In this document: positions 1 to 8,900 of the stretch, piece after piece | How the letters are laid out: every line of letters starts with the position of its first letter | Position numbering within the stretch: position 1 is the first letter of the stretch | From: Deltaproteobacteria bacterium RIFOXYA12_FULL_58_15 | Lineage (GTDB): Bacteria; Myxococcota; XYA12-FULL-58-9 | Assembly: GCA_001798605.1 (NCBI GenBank) | Contig: MGST01000218.1 | Location: 1 to 37,413 of the forward strand | DNA: 37,413 nt | Reading direction: 5' to 3' | Position numbers and translations under genes: made by a program | Notes under the pieces: generated by a model | Databases searched by the model: none | What the model was told of the DNA's origin: nothing | What the model saw: the letters and a program-made list of their open reading frames with translations, nothing else

Positions 1-1
1 C

Positions 2-1144
2 GGTCAAACTTTGATGGTCAACACCTCTGCAACCAAAGGCACTGGCATCGATGAGCTTCTCGAGACGATCGTGTTGCAGGCAGAGATCCTCGAGCTCAAA
101 GCGAATCCAAATCGTCCCGCTGAAGGTGTCGTCATTGAGGCCAATCTGGACAAGGGTCGCGGACCGGTTGCCACAGTGCTCGTTCAGCGCGGCACGTTGA
201 GGCGGGGTGATGCAGTGGTCGTGGGAGGCACCTACGGCAAAGTCCGCGCAATGTCTGATGCCAAGACTCAGCAGCGCAAGGAGGCTGGTCCGTCGTCGGC
301 GGTAGAGATCACGGGTCTCGACAGTGTGCCTGAGGCCGGTGACCCGTTGAATGTGGTTGAGAACGCGGAGAAGGCTCGCGAGGTCGCAGAGCATCGTCGG
401 GAGTTGACGCGCTCACAAGAACAGACCACGACGCCCAGGATGACCCTCGAAGACCTGATGGCGCGAATGAAGGGCAATGAAACCCTCGAGCTCAGAGTGG
501 TGCTCAAGGCCGACGTCAAAGGTTCCGTCGAGGCAGTTCAAGAAGCGCTCGAGAAGCTGTCGACCGATGAGGTCAAGGTCAACGTTATTCAGGGTGGGGT
601 CGGTGCCATCACCGAGTCGGACATCATGCTTGCGGCCGCGAGCCAAGGGTATGTGTTTGGTTTCGGTGTGCGCCCAGATGCCAATGCCCGGCTGGTGGCA
701 GATCGAGAAGGGGTCGATGTGCGCACCTATACCATCATCTACGAGATGGTCGATGCGGTGAAAAAGGCGATGGAGGGACTTCTGACTCCCGAGTCGAAAG
801 AAAAGGTTGTTGGTCACGCCGAGGTACGCGAAGTATTCCGCGTCTCCAAGGTTGGTACAATCGCAGGCTGTCGGGTCACCGACGGTAAAGCCATGCGGGC
901 AGCCAAAGTGCGAGTGTTGCGTGATAGTGTTCAGGTTTACGAGGGTAAGGTCAGCTCGCTCAAGCATTTCAAAGACGACGCCCGCGAAGTCGACTCGGGC
1001 CTCGAGTGTGGTGTGGGTGTCGAGGGATTCAACGACGTCAAACAGGGTGACGTTCTGCAGTTCTTCCAGGTCGAGGAAATCGCCCGCACTCTCGAGTCAA
1101 CACAAGGCGGCAAGCGTTCGCCAGGTGCAGAGGCACATCCCTAA
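2..1144 (+). CDS. infB: Translation initiation factor IF-2, C-terminal part (5' end outside window)
   Basis: IF-2 is the GTPase that places initiator tRNA on the 30S subunit. The reading frame is open to the left edge of the window, so this is the 3' part of the gene; the first visible residues (GQTLMVNTSA) already belong to the end of the G domain, and the following GTGIDELLETI segment matches the end of the IF-2 GTPase domain. Domain II follows (DKGRGPVATVLVQRGTLRRGD), then the linker, the domain III core (VLKADVKGSVEA, STDEVKV, GVGAITESD) and the C-terminal fMet-tRNA binding barrel (GTIAGCRVTDGK, YEGKVSSLKHFKDD, GVEGFNDVKQGD). All are in the standard order, with no break. About 380 residues are visible. 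The short tail after ARTLES (about 18 residues) is slightly longer than in E. coli. A DUF503 gene follows, as in many infB operons. Confidence 0.97.
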   Translation, partial: GQTLMVNTSATKGTGIDELLETIVLQAEILELKANPNRPAEGVVIEANLDKGRGPVATVLVQRGTLRRGDAVVVGGTYGKVRAMSDAKTQQRKEAGPSSAVEITGLDSVPEAGDPLNVVENAEKAREVAEHRRELTRSQEQTTTPRMTLEDLMARMKGNETLELRVVLKADVKGSVEAVQEALEKLSTDEVKVNVIQGGVGAITESDIMLAAASQGYVFGFGVRPDANARLVADREGVDVRTYTIIYEMVDAVKKAMEGLLTPESKEKVVGHAEVREVFRVSKVGTIAGCRVTDGKAMRAAKVRVLRDSVQVYEGKVSSLKHFKDDAREVDSGLECGVGVEGFNDVKQGDVLQFFQVEEIARTLESTQGGKRSPGAEAHP

Positions 1145-1222
1145 TCCCTCGTCGGGTGCGCGCCTCCCGCCACGAGGTTGGCGGCGGCTCTTCGCGGCCC
1201 GCCGGGTGGCTTAAGGTTCAAC

Positions 1223-1510
1223 ATGGTCGTAGGTGTAATGGAGCTGCATTTCGCGCTCATTGACAACGACTCTCTTAAGCAGAAGCGGTCTGTGGTCAAG
1301 CGGATAGTTCACCGCTGCCGCAACAACTTCAACGTTTCTGTTGCGGAGGTTGAGGACCAGGACTTCACCGATCGGGCCACCATTGGAGTGGTCGCAGTGG
1401 GGAACGACGCCCGCTACATTGGCGGTTTGCTCGACAAGTTGGAAGGATTCGTCGACCGATTGGCTTTGGCGGAGCTCTTGGACGCTCCGAAAACGATTGA
1501 GCGTTATTGA
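1223..1510 (+). CDS. DUF503 / YlxP-like small protein
   Basis: A 95-residue protein of the DUF503 family, usually found next to infB and rbfA and suspected to act in ribosome assembly, though its role is not established. Visible family features are the N-terminal strand (MVVGVMELHFAL), the basic helix SLKQKRSVVKRIVHRCRNNF, the highly conserved NVSVAEVEDQD and the VAVGNDARYI segment, followed by the final helix. The ATG at 1223 is chosen over an in-frame ATG at 1178 because family members begin at this strand and the extra 15 residues (Ala, Arg, Gly and Pro rich) look like translated intergenic DNA. The gene lies 78 bases after infB, same strand. The usual next genes, rbfA and truB, are absent; the following gene is on the other strand. 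Confidence 0.9.
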   Translation: MVVGVMELHFALIDNDSLKQKRSVVKRIVHRCRNNFNVSVAEVEDQDFTDRATIGVVAVGNDARYIGGLLDKLEGFVDRLALAELLDAPKTIERY

Positions 1511-1524
1511 GTATTTGCCCAGGC

Positions 1525-2247
1525 CTAGTTGTATTTGCGCCGTTTCTTCTTGCCGCGCGGATCGTCGGCGACTGATGGATTTGGCAAATCATTGGGGAGA
1601 GGTGGTTCCAGGCGGGCTGGCTCCTTGTAGGCGGGTGGGGGCAATTCAGTTGTGGGCTTGTTCTTGGCCATCAAGACGATTGCCAACATGGCAATCAGCA
1701 ATATTGTCTGCAATATTGCTAATACTGTGAGTAGACCCTGCCGTTTGTTGCCCTGAGATGCTTGTTCCTCGACAAAATCGAGGCGTTCGGTCAGCGATTC
1801 CCGTCCTGACATTCCAACGGCCACGGGTTGTTGGGCTGCAGTCGCTTCCGTAACAGCGCGGACCTCTGCAAACCCTGCGTGCATCTCGTCCTGAAAGTCT
1901 GAGAAAGTTTGAGCCAAGGCGTTCACTGCGTCTTCGAGATGCGCGAGACGCAAGGTTTGTTCCGACGATTGCTGTAGTACCTCTTCGACTGAGTCAACAA
2001 CGCCGCCGGTCTCACGCCGCTCTTGTTTTTTCGGTGCAGTGGTTGGCACTGGTGGATCGTTTTCGGGGGATGGAATCTTGAGTGATGCCTCCTGTTCAAT
2101 AGCTATCCTAGTGAGTTCAGGGGACACCGCCTGTCGGATTGTGACTCGTGGTTCCGGCAGGACAGGTGACGGTGGAGGGGCGGCTGCCGGCTCGCTTGCG
2201 TCCTCGGGGGCGTTCGGGTCGAGATTGGGGACCGGAGGTAATGCCAT
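1525..2247 (-). CDS. Hypothetical single-pass membrane protein with proline-rich and coiled-coil regions
   Basis: A 240-residue protein that I do not recognise as a family. It starts with a proline- and alanine-rich, probably disordered segment (about residues 1-75), followed by a predicted coiled coil (about 85-165: VEEVLQQSSEQTLRLAHLEDAVNALAQTF and onward, with heptad-like leucines), then one strong membrane segment (about 172-193: LLTVLAILQTILLIAMLAIVLM), a second proline-rich stretch and a very basic tail (GKKKRRKYN). There is no signal peptide. The layout suggests an inner-membrane protein with a large, soluble, oligomeric N-terminal part. It lies 52 bases downstream of the tryptophanase on the same strand and could be co-transcribed, but nothing links the functions. 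The start has only a weak ribosome binding site. Confidence 0.75.
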   Translation of the reverse strand: MALPPVPNLDPNAPEDASEPAAAPPPSPVLPEPRVTIRQAVSPELTRIAIEQEASLKIPSPENDPPVPTTAPKKQERRETGGVVDSVEEVLQQSSEQTLRLAHLEDAVNALAQTFSDFQDEMHAGFAEVRAVTEATAAQQPVAVGMSGRESLTERLDFVEEQASQGNKRQGLLTVLAILQTILLIAMLAIVLMAKNKPTTELPPPAYKEPARLEPPLPNDLPNPSVADDPRGKKKRRKYN

Positions 2248-2299
2248 GCCGACATTCTACCTGTCGATCGGGAGTCGGAACAACACCCAGATCAGACGC

Positions 2300-3682
2300 T
2301 CACTCTGCCGCTGTGGGTTCGAAGCGGGCCGTGAAGTGACGAAGCGCAAGCGCCTGCTCGACGATCCTGTACGCAGGGAGGTCTCTGTTACGGCGATAGA
2401 CTTCCGTGACCACTTCGATGACGTAATCGATGTGACTCTGCGTGTACACGCGTCGAGGTATCGCCAGCCGAACGAGCTCTCGGGGACCCGGGTATTCTTC
2501 GCCGGTTTTGGGATCGCGTCGGCCAAACATGACAGTACCAATTTCCACAGATCGTAGTCCACCGAGGACGTAGAGAGCAACGCAGACAGCGATACCAGGT
2601 AGCTGGAGCGCACTCAAATGGGGAGCGAAGGACGCGGCGTCGATGTAGATCGCGTGTCCACCGGGTGGGGTGATGATCGGAACACCTGCGGCTGTCAGGT
2701 GCTCACCAAGGTACCGGGTCGAAGTCAGGCGGTAGTGGAGGTAGTCCTCGTCGCACCCCTCAACCAAACCCTGGGCGATGGCCTCGAGATCGCGACCCGC
2801 GAGTCCGCCGTAGGTCGGAAATCCCTCTGTCAGGATGAGTAGGTCCTTCTCTGCTTTTGCCACATCGTCGTTGCGGGTGGCGAGGAAGCCGCCGATGTTG
2901 ACGATGGCGTCTTTTTTTGCCGACATGGTGCAGCCATCGGCCAGATCACACATTTCGTGCACGATATCGCAAACCGGTTTGTTTGCGAACCCAGGCTCAC
3001 GCAGCTTGATGAAATAGGCATTCTCGGCAATTCGGCATGCGTCGATGTAGAGAGGGGTGTTGTGCTCCCTACAAACTTCGGCGATGTCACGGACGTTGGC
3101 CATCGATACCGGCTGTCCACCACCCGAGTTGTTGGTGACTGTCACCATGACCAGCGGAATTCGATCGGGACCGTATTCCTTGAACGCGCGGCGCAACCCG
3201 TCGATGTCCATGTTCCCCTTGAACGGGGCTGACTCCCGTGACTTGGACGCAACAGAGGGGAGATCGAGCGCAATTGCGCCCCGCGCCTCGACGTTGGCGC
3301 GGGTTGTGTCGAAGTGTGTGTTGTTGGGGACGACGTCGCCCTCCTTGCACATGACTGAGAACAGGATGCGCTCGGCGGCACGCCCCTGGTGCGTGGGAAT
3401 GATGTGCTGGAAACCGGTGAGGTTCCTTACGGCTGTCTCAAATCGGTAAAAAGAGGGACTGCCTGCGTAAGATTCATCACCTCGCATCATGGCAGCCCAC
3501 TGCTCAGAGCTCATGGCACCTGTGCCGCTGTCGGTCAAAAGATCGATGATGACGTCTTCGGATCGAAGTAAGAAGACATTGTAGCCCGCGTCTTTGACTT
3601 TCTTTTCCCGCTCTGCGGGCGTAGTCATCCGTATGGGTTCGACAGACTTGATACGAAATGGCTCAATGATGGTTTTGAACAC
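2300..3682 (-). CDS. tnaA: Tryptophanase (tryptophan indole-lyase), PLP-dependent
   Basis: Beta-eliminating lyase that splits L-tryptophan into indole, pyruvate and ammonia. The 460-residue protein is collinear with TnaA and tyrosine phenol-lyase (TPL): EPFRIKSVEP, LLTDSGTGAMS, MMRGDESYAGS, IPTHQGRAAE, GGQPVSMAN, and the PLP lysine in MSAKKDA (about residue 257). Two places that separate the two enzymes read as tryptophanase: LRSVEIGT, where TPL has Met and Arg around the Glu, and LRHFTARF near the C-terminus, where tryptophanase has His and TPL has Phe. The N-terminal half, however, looks as close to TPL as to TnaA. The GTG at 3682 is preferred over the upstream GTG at 3745 because an AGGAAGG motif sits 8 bases ahead of it and the length then fits the family. 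No TnaC-like leader was found in the 96 bases before it. It is transcribed away from the adenosine-deaminase gene. Confidence 0.9.
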   Translation of the reverse strand: MFKTIIEPFRIKSVEPIRMTTPAEREKKVKDAGYNVFLLRSEDVIIDLLTDSGTGAMSSEQWAAMMRGDESYAGSPSFYRFETAVRNLTGFQHIIPTHQGRAAERILFSVMCKEGDVVPNNTHFDTTRANVEARGAIALDLPSVASKSRESAPFKGNMDIDGLRRAFKEYGPDRIPLVMVTVTNNSGGGQPVSMANVRDIAEVCREHNTPLYIDACRIAENAYFIKLREPGFANKPVCDIVHEMCDLADGCTMSAKKDAIVNIGGFLATRNDDVAKAEKDLLILTEGFPTYGGLAGRDLEAIAQGLVEGCDEDYLHYRLTSTRYLGEHLTAAGVPIITPPGGHAIYIDAASFAPHLSALQLPGIAVCVALYVLGGLRSVEIGTVMFGRRDPKTGEEYPGPRELVRLAIPRRVYTQSHIDYVIEVVTEVYRRNRDLPAYRIVEQALALRHFTARFEPTAAE

Positions 3683-3778
3683 CCAAACCGCCTTCCTTGC
3701 TCCGGGGTTCGCCAAACATGACTCCGAGATTAAACTGAGATACACCTAACAGAACCGCAATCGCAATATGGAGGGCTC

Positions 3779-5008
3779 GTGGTCGAAGAAAAGATAACAA
3801 CTGCGTTTATCCGCGACCTGCCGAAGACCGATCTACATGTCCATCTCGATGGATCGATCCGCATTCCCACTCTTATTGAGTTGGCCAAACAGGCACACAT
3901 TGCGCTGCCCAGCCAAACTGAGGGCGGTTTGCGGGAGCTGGTATTCAAGGACCGATATCAGAACCTCAGCGAGTATTTGCACGGATTTGGCATGACTGTC
4001 TCCGTGATGCAAAATGAGGCAGCACTGGAACAGGTCGCCTACGAGTTCGCTCAGGATAACTATGATGAGGGTGTTCGGTATCTGGAGGTGCGCTTTGCTC
4101 CGCAGTTGCATATGCACAAGCACCTCAACGCCATCATGGTCCTCAAGGCGGTGGACCGTGGAATGAATCGGGCGCGGCGAGAAGCCAATGCTCGACCGGA
4201 GGTCGCAAGTGGCAGTGAGCCGCCGTTCGAATATGGCATCATCTGTTGTGCCATGCGCATGTTTACGGCAGGTTTCAGCGAGTATTACGGCGACTTGATA
4301 CATGCCCACCGCTACACCCCACCGAAAGAGGTGTACGGCATGGCATCGATGGAGCTCGCGCGCGCCGCCGTGAAGGCCCGTGATGAACACGGCCTGCCGG
4401 TTGTGGGCTTTGATCTCGCCGGAGAGGAATCTGGTTATCCTGCGGGTGATCACTACCGCGCTTTTGAGTATGCCCACAGGCAGTTTCTCAAAAAGACAGT
4501 TCACGCCGGTGAGGCGTACGGCCCTGAGAGCATCTTCCAGGCAATCACGGACCTGCATGCCGACCGCATTGGCCACGGTACCTATCTACTGGAGGCCGAC
4601 GCCATCCGCGATGAGGAGATAGCCGACAAGGAACAGTACGTGCAACGGTTGGGCGAGTATATCGCCGACCGCAGAATCACCCTCGAGGTGTGTCTTACCA
4701 GCAATCTCCAGACCAATCCGAATGTTGTGAGCCTCGATGATCACAACTTCAGCAAGATGCGAAAACATCGCCTGTCGACGACAATTTGTACCGACAACAG
4801 AACAGTGAGCAACACCACGGTGACTCGAGAGTTGGAGCTCGCGGTGCGTCATATGAAGCTCAACCGCCATGACCTCAAGTCGATCATTGTCTATGGGTTC
4901 AAGCGTGCCTTTGGTCCAGGCACCTACCTTAATAAGCGTGACTTCGTTCGCCGCATCATCGACTACTACAAAGTGATCGAAAAGAAGCACTTCGGCGAAG
5001 TGGCCTGA
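3779..5008 (+). CDS. add: Adenosine deaminase-like amidohydrolase
   Basis: A 409-residue metal-dependent deaminase of the adenosine/AMP deaminase family, expected to turn adenosine into inosine in purine salvage. The metal and catalytic motifs are in order: DLHVHLDGS (His20, His22), HAGEAYGPES (about residue 242), RIGHGTYL (about 266) and the C-terminal TICTDNRTVSNT (about 338). In many family members the last motif reads TDDP; here the second Asp is Asn, a variant I recall from actinobacterial adenosine deaminases, so activity is not excluded. CLTSN replaces the usual CPTSN. The protein is longer than the roughly 340-residue norm, with extra sequence around residues 130-150 and in the RDEEIADKEQYVQRL helix. 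The GTG start at 3779 has GGAGGG a few bases upstream. Substrate could also be another aminopurine nucleoside. Confidence 0.85.
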   Translation: MVEEKITTAFIRDLPKTDLHVHLDGSIRIPTLIELAKQAHIALPSQTEGGLRELVFKDRYQNLSEYLHGFGMTVSVMQNEAALEQVAYEFAQDNYDEGVRYLEVRFAPQLHMHKHLNAIMVLKAVDRGMNRARREANARPEVASGSEPPFEYGIICCAMRMFTAGFSEYYGDLIHAHRYTPPKEVYGMASMELARAAVKARDEHGLPVVGFDLAGEESGYPAGDHYRAFEYAHRQFLKKTVHAGEAYGPESIFQAITDLHADRIGHGTYLLEADAIRDEEIADKEQYVQRLGEYIADRRITLEVCLTSNLQTNPNVVSLDDHNFSKMRKHRLSTTICTDNRTVSNTTVTRELELAVRHMKLNRHDLKSIIVYGFKRAFGPGTYLNKRDFVRRIIDYYKVIEKKHFGEVA

Positions 5009-5023
5009 GACCGGCGGTCGGGG

Positions 5024-5530
5024 TCAGAAGGTCACCGTCACGACGAGCTCAGGGTACACGAAGCTGCAGGAGTTGGCGTTACATTCGCTGACATACTGCT
5101 CGTAGACGACGCCGATGCCCAACGAGAACGCCCGATCGCTGCCCCACACAACGCCACCGCGGGCACCCATTGTGTCAATGTCGGCGTAGTTGCCACCGAC
5201 GAACCAATGACGGTAGAAAACACCTGCGTAGGGCTGCAATACCGGAACGAAGTGAAACACGTAGCGGATGCCGGGGCTCACCCGGGTCACGCTGGGGGAG
5301 CCGCCGAGCCAGAAGTCTCCGGCGACGCTCGCCTCGAGACCGTCGAAGACGAAATAGCCCACCCCTGCGCCAACGACGAAATATTGATGTTCGAAGCCGC
5401 TGGCCATGCCAAGGGCAAGGTTGATGCGAATCTTGCCCTGGTCAAACGGGGTGTCAGCCGATGCGGGAGCGGCAAGCAACAGAACCGCTCCCAAGAGGCA
5501 AGAGGGTGCAACTCGTCGTAGGTTGTTCAT
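5024..5530 (-). CDS. Outer-membrane beta-barrel protein, small
   Basis: A 168-residue exported protein. The N-terminus is a clear Sec signal peptide (MNNLRR, then the hydrophobic core LLGAVLLLAAPASA, cleavage probably after ASA at about residue 25). The mature part alternates hydrophobic and polar residues in short Gly-rich strands (FVVGAGVGYFVFDG, LEASVAGDFWLG, VSPGIRYVFHF, LQPYAGVFYRHWFVG, GARGGVVWG, FSLGIGVVYEQYV) and ends in the strand VYPELVVTVTF with a terminal Phe, the classic outer-membrane assembly signal. It resembles the OmpW/OmpA-type eight-strand barrels often left as hypothetical in Myxococcota. Two Cys close to each other (ECNANSC) may form a loop disulphide. It ends 15 bases from the convergent deaminase gene. 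The precise role is unknown. Confidence 0.8.
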   Translation of the reverse strand: MNNLRRVAPSCLLGAVLLLAAPASADTPFDQGKIRINLALGMASGFEHQYFVVGAGVGYFVFDGLEASVAGDFWLGGSPSVTRVSPGIRYVFHFVPVLQPYAGVFYRHWFVGGNYADIDTMGARGGVVWGSDRAFSLGIGVVYEQYVSECNANSCSFVYPELVVTVTF

Positions 5531-5666
5531 CGGTTACCTCTCATTTGTCAGCCTCTCACTATGTAGCGTTGTCACCGCAAGAGGACAACTCGTTTTGCAA
5601 GTCTTTGTGTAGCCCTCCGTTCTAATGCAGGTGTTCGTCCGTCGCGTTTGTGATAATTGATGGCCA

Positions 5667-5951
5667 ATGGACGACGATTTCGCTCAAGTCAGTATTCTCA
5701 TCATGGGCCAGGTGCAGGGCGTGTTCTTTCGCGCTTCGGCCCTTGAGCAAGCACAGAGTCTCGGTCTCAACGGCTGGGTCAAGAACCTCGGAGATGGCTC
5801 GGTGGAGATTGTGGCTGAGGGGCGCAAATATGCATTGGAGCAATTCGCCGACTGGTGCCGTCAAGGCCCCGCCGGGGCTCGGGTCGAGGATGTGATCGTG
5901 CGTTGGAGCGCTTATCGAGACGAGTTCCGAACCTTCATGATCGTCAGGTGA
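5667..5951 (+). CDS. acyP: Acylphosphatase
   Basis: A 94-residue acylphosphatase, which hydrolyses acyl phosphates such as acetyl phosphate or 1,3-bisphosphoglycerate in the cytoplasm. The signature GQVQGVFFRASA carries the phosphate-binding loop and the catalytic Arg (Arg22), and NGWVKNLGDGSVE carries the catalytic Asn (Asn40); both match the family, and the length is the normal one. The ATG at 5667 begins a protein with the usual N-terminal extension before the first strand. The giant regulator gene starts 13 to 46 bases after its stop codon, depending on the start used, so the two may be co-transcribed. Confidence 0.93.
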   Translation: MDDDFAQVSILIMGQVQGVFFRASALEQAQSLGLNGWVKNLGDGSVEIVAEGRKYALEQFADWCRQGPAGARVEDVIVRWSAYRDEFRTFMIVR

Positions 5952-5997
5952 CAGTGGCACCAAGGTGTCACGCGATAGGCGCGGAGGCAACGAGGGG

Positions 5998-8900
5998 ATG
6001 ACTGCGACCATCTTGGGGGGGCGCTATCGGGTCACCGGTGCCTTGGGGGCAGGTGGACAGGGCGAGGTTCTGTCCGCCGAGGATACTTGGTGTGCCAACA
6101 GCCAAGTGGTCCTCAAACGTGTGTTGCAGACTGCCCGTGAATCACTTCGAGCTGAGTTTTCTGCGCTCCGGTCGTTGGTTCATCCTGCTTTGGTGGAAGC
6201 ACGCGATTTCGGCGTTTTTGCGGGTGAGTGCTATCTCGTTGAGGCATTTGTGTCCGGCGTCGAGTTGGCAGTTTGGGCCCAGGGGCGGTCGGCCCGAGAG
6301 GTCGCCCTGGCCTTGGCCCCGGTGGCACACGCCTTGGCGCATCTGCATGCGAGAGGTCTCGTGCACATGGACCCGAGCCCTGCCAACATTCTTATGGCAG
6401 ATGCCTCCGCTGTGCTGCTCGACCTCGGACTTGTTCGACCCATGGGGGTGGCCGGTGCCGCTGGGACGGTGGGCTTTGTTGCTCCGGAGGTGCTGGCGGG
6501 GGAGTCGGTTGCTGCCGCAGCTGACGTGTACGGACTTGCGGCAACGATGGCGTTTGTTCTCGGCGGCTCGGCACCGCAAAGTCACCGTTTGTTTGAGCTG
6601 TCGAAGATTGAAGACGGGGAAGTTCGACGGATCTTGGCTGATTGCCTGAGTCACTCACCTGCTTCGCGGCCAACGGCGTTGGAACTGTCGAGGCAGCTGA
6701 CTGAGTTGGGTGGAGCGAACCGGGCACCTTGGGCGCGACCATTGATGCAGCTGCCATTGTGCGGACGGGAAGGTGAGGCGTCTGATTTCGAGCGATGGCT
6801 GTCCGAGGGAACGGGAGCGTTTGTCATCGGCGGCAACTCCGGCTCGGGAAGAACCGCATTTGCCGATGCCTGCGCCGACCGTGCGCGAATATCAGGGTTC
6901 GCCGTTCTTGCCGTCTCGGCTGACGACCCCCGTGCTCTAGAACGGCTTGTGGGGCAGGCCATGGCCGTGGCGGCAGCGAGCTCTATTGGATTTGGGGATC
7001 TGAACGCCGCGCTCGGCGACTTTGTCAGGCACACGCTTTTGTCTGCAGATGCGCAGCGAGTGCGAACAGCGACAGAGAATGCTGAACTTGCCGTCTTGGC
7101 CTTGGATACATTGGGAAGAGCGACACCCACCTTGGTCGTTGTCGATGAGACGGCCGCCGCTGACGAGGCGTTGACCCGAGCCATTGCTATCTGGCGCGCG
7201 CGGCGGGTCGACGTGGGGTCAAGGTTCCTGTTGGTGGTTGACTCACTTGCCGACGTGAACGTCGAGATGACGCCGCTCTCGGAGTCGGCCGTTCGGCAAC
7301 TGCTCCATTTGTCGTTTGCCGAGGAACGTCCCACCGCAGAGGCGGAACATTTGTTGAACGTCTTTGGGGGTACGCCTCGCCTGCTCTTGGGCGCCCTGCA
7401 ACGGCTCGGTCGCGATGGAGGGAGACTACTAGATCTCGATGCGGGCACGTCTGAAGTTGTTATCGAACTACCACCGGGACTTGCTCCTTTGGCGCTGACC
7501 CGGGAAGCCGTTCCCGAGGCCGTTGTGCGTGAGCTCATCGGCGACGATATCTATGCCACGTTACAGCTGGCATTGCACAGTGGTGCCTTGCGTTTGCAGC
7601 GCACCGGCGATGGAGCATCCTATCTGGTGCCAGAGTCTGTGCGTCTGCCGCTCTTGCGACTTGCCAAGGCTTCAGATCACGCGATGTTGGCGACGGCTTT
7701 CGAGTCAGCCAATTTGCACCTGAATGCGGCATCGAGCTGGGCTCAGGCCGGTGACTTGTCTCGGGCGATCCGGTTGCTGCAATCAACCGTGGGGGCTAGA
7801 GCGGATGAAAGGTTGCGGGCGATTTCCGGGGTCGCGGCGCACAGCGAGGACTTGCCGCAGAAGTTGGTCGAGGAGTGGGCTCGCCTCGCCTCGGCGGCGG
7901 CCAACGTTGAAGCCATGGGGGCGGCTGCCGCCATGCTCAAGCGATTGGGTCAGGCAAAACAGGGGCGACGCCTGATGGCGGCGTGCCAGGTGAAGCTCGG
8001 CAGGTACCGAGAGGCTCTGGCGACTCTTGATGGCTGCGAGTTGGACGACGAGGGCAGAGCGGTGAAGGCCCGTGCGCTTCTTTTCTGTGGCAAAGCCAAA
8101 GAAGCAATGCAGATTGCGTCAACATGGCGTGAGGCGAACGTAGAGGCGCGCGCAGATATGCTCGATGTTCTCGGGCACAGTGCCTTTGCCACGGGAGATG
8201 TGGAGGCCGCAAAGGCTGCGTTGGGTGAGGCACTGGCGCAGGCGGAGGCCGTCGGCGATCCCATCGCCCGCGCGCGGGCGCAAAACGGACTTGGCATCGT
8301 CATGCAACGGACCGGGGAGTATGAGCAGGCCCTTGAGCTGTATCGGGCAGCCTTGCGCAATGCAGGCACGCTGGGCCGTGTGACCAGAACCGCAAATCTT
8401 GCCACCTTGTTTCAGGACATGGGAATGATGGTCGATGCTAGGGAGCAATACACCCAGGCTCTATCTGAAGCCGTGGCGTTGGCGAACGTAAGGGAACAGG
8501 TCCGGGTCGGTGTCAATCTTGCCAATCTCATGGTGCTGCTCGGCGAGCTGGGGTCGGCGATCCAGCTGGCACAGCAGACCCTGCAGTTGAGTGTGGCGGA
8601 TGGCTCTGACCATGCCGCAGTCATGGCTTGCTTGGTACTGTGTGAGGCACGCCTGGAGCGTCAGGATCACCAGGCCGCGGGTGAATCTCTGGAAAAGGCA
8701 GTTGAGCTCATTGGCGGCGTAGAAGATCGGGTTGCGCGGGCCGAGCTCGATCTGCTTCGAGTGCGGTGGCATGTGGCACGAGGCGAGCTGGAATTGGCAG
8801 CAGCCCATCTCGGCCAGGTGGACGTTGCGGCAGGTGCAGCGCACTTAGCTCGTCAAATCGCCTTTTGGCGCTCATACATTTGTCTCGCAAGCGGACAGCC

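Noticed and set aside
413-967. Long reading frame on the minus strand inside infB (184 codons)
   Set aside because: It runs opposite to a strongly conserved gene and shows no protein features; overlap by codon bias.
5950-5980. TGGCAC near 5953 as a sigma54 promoter for the giant regulator
   Set aside because: No GC at the -12 position with the correct 10-base distance. Other TGGCAC copies in the window (for example near 2043, 18033, 27440) also fail.
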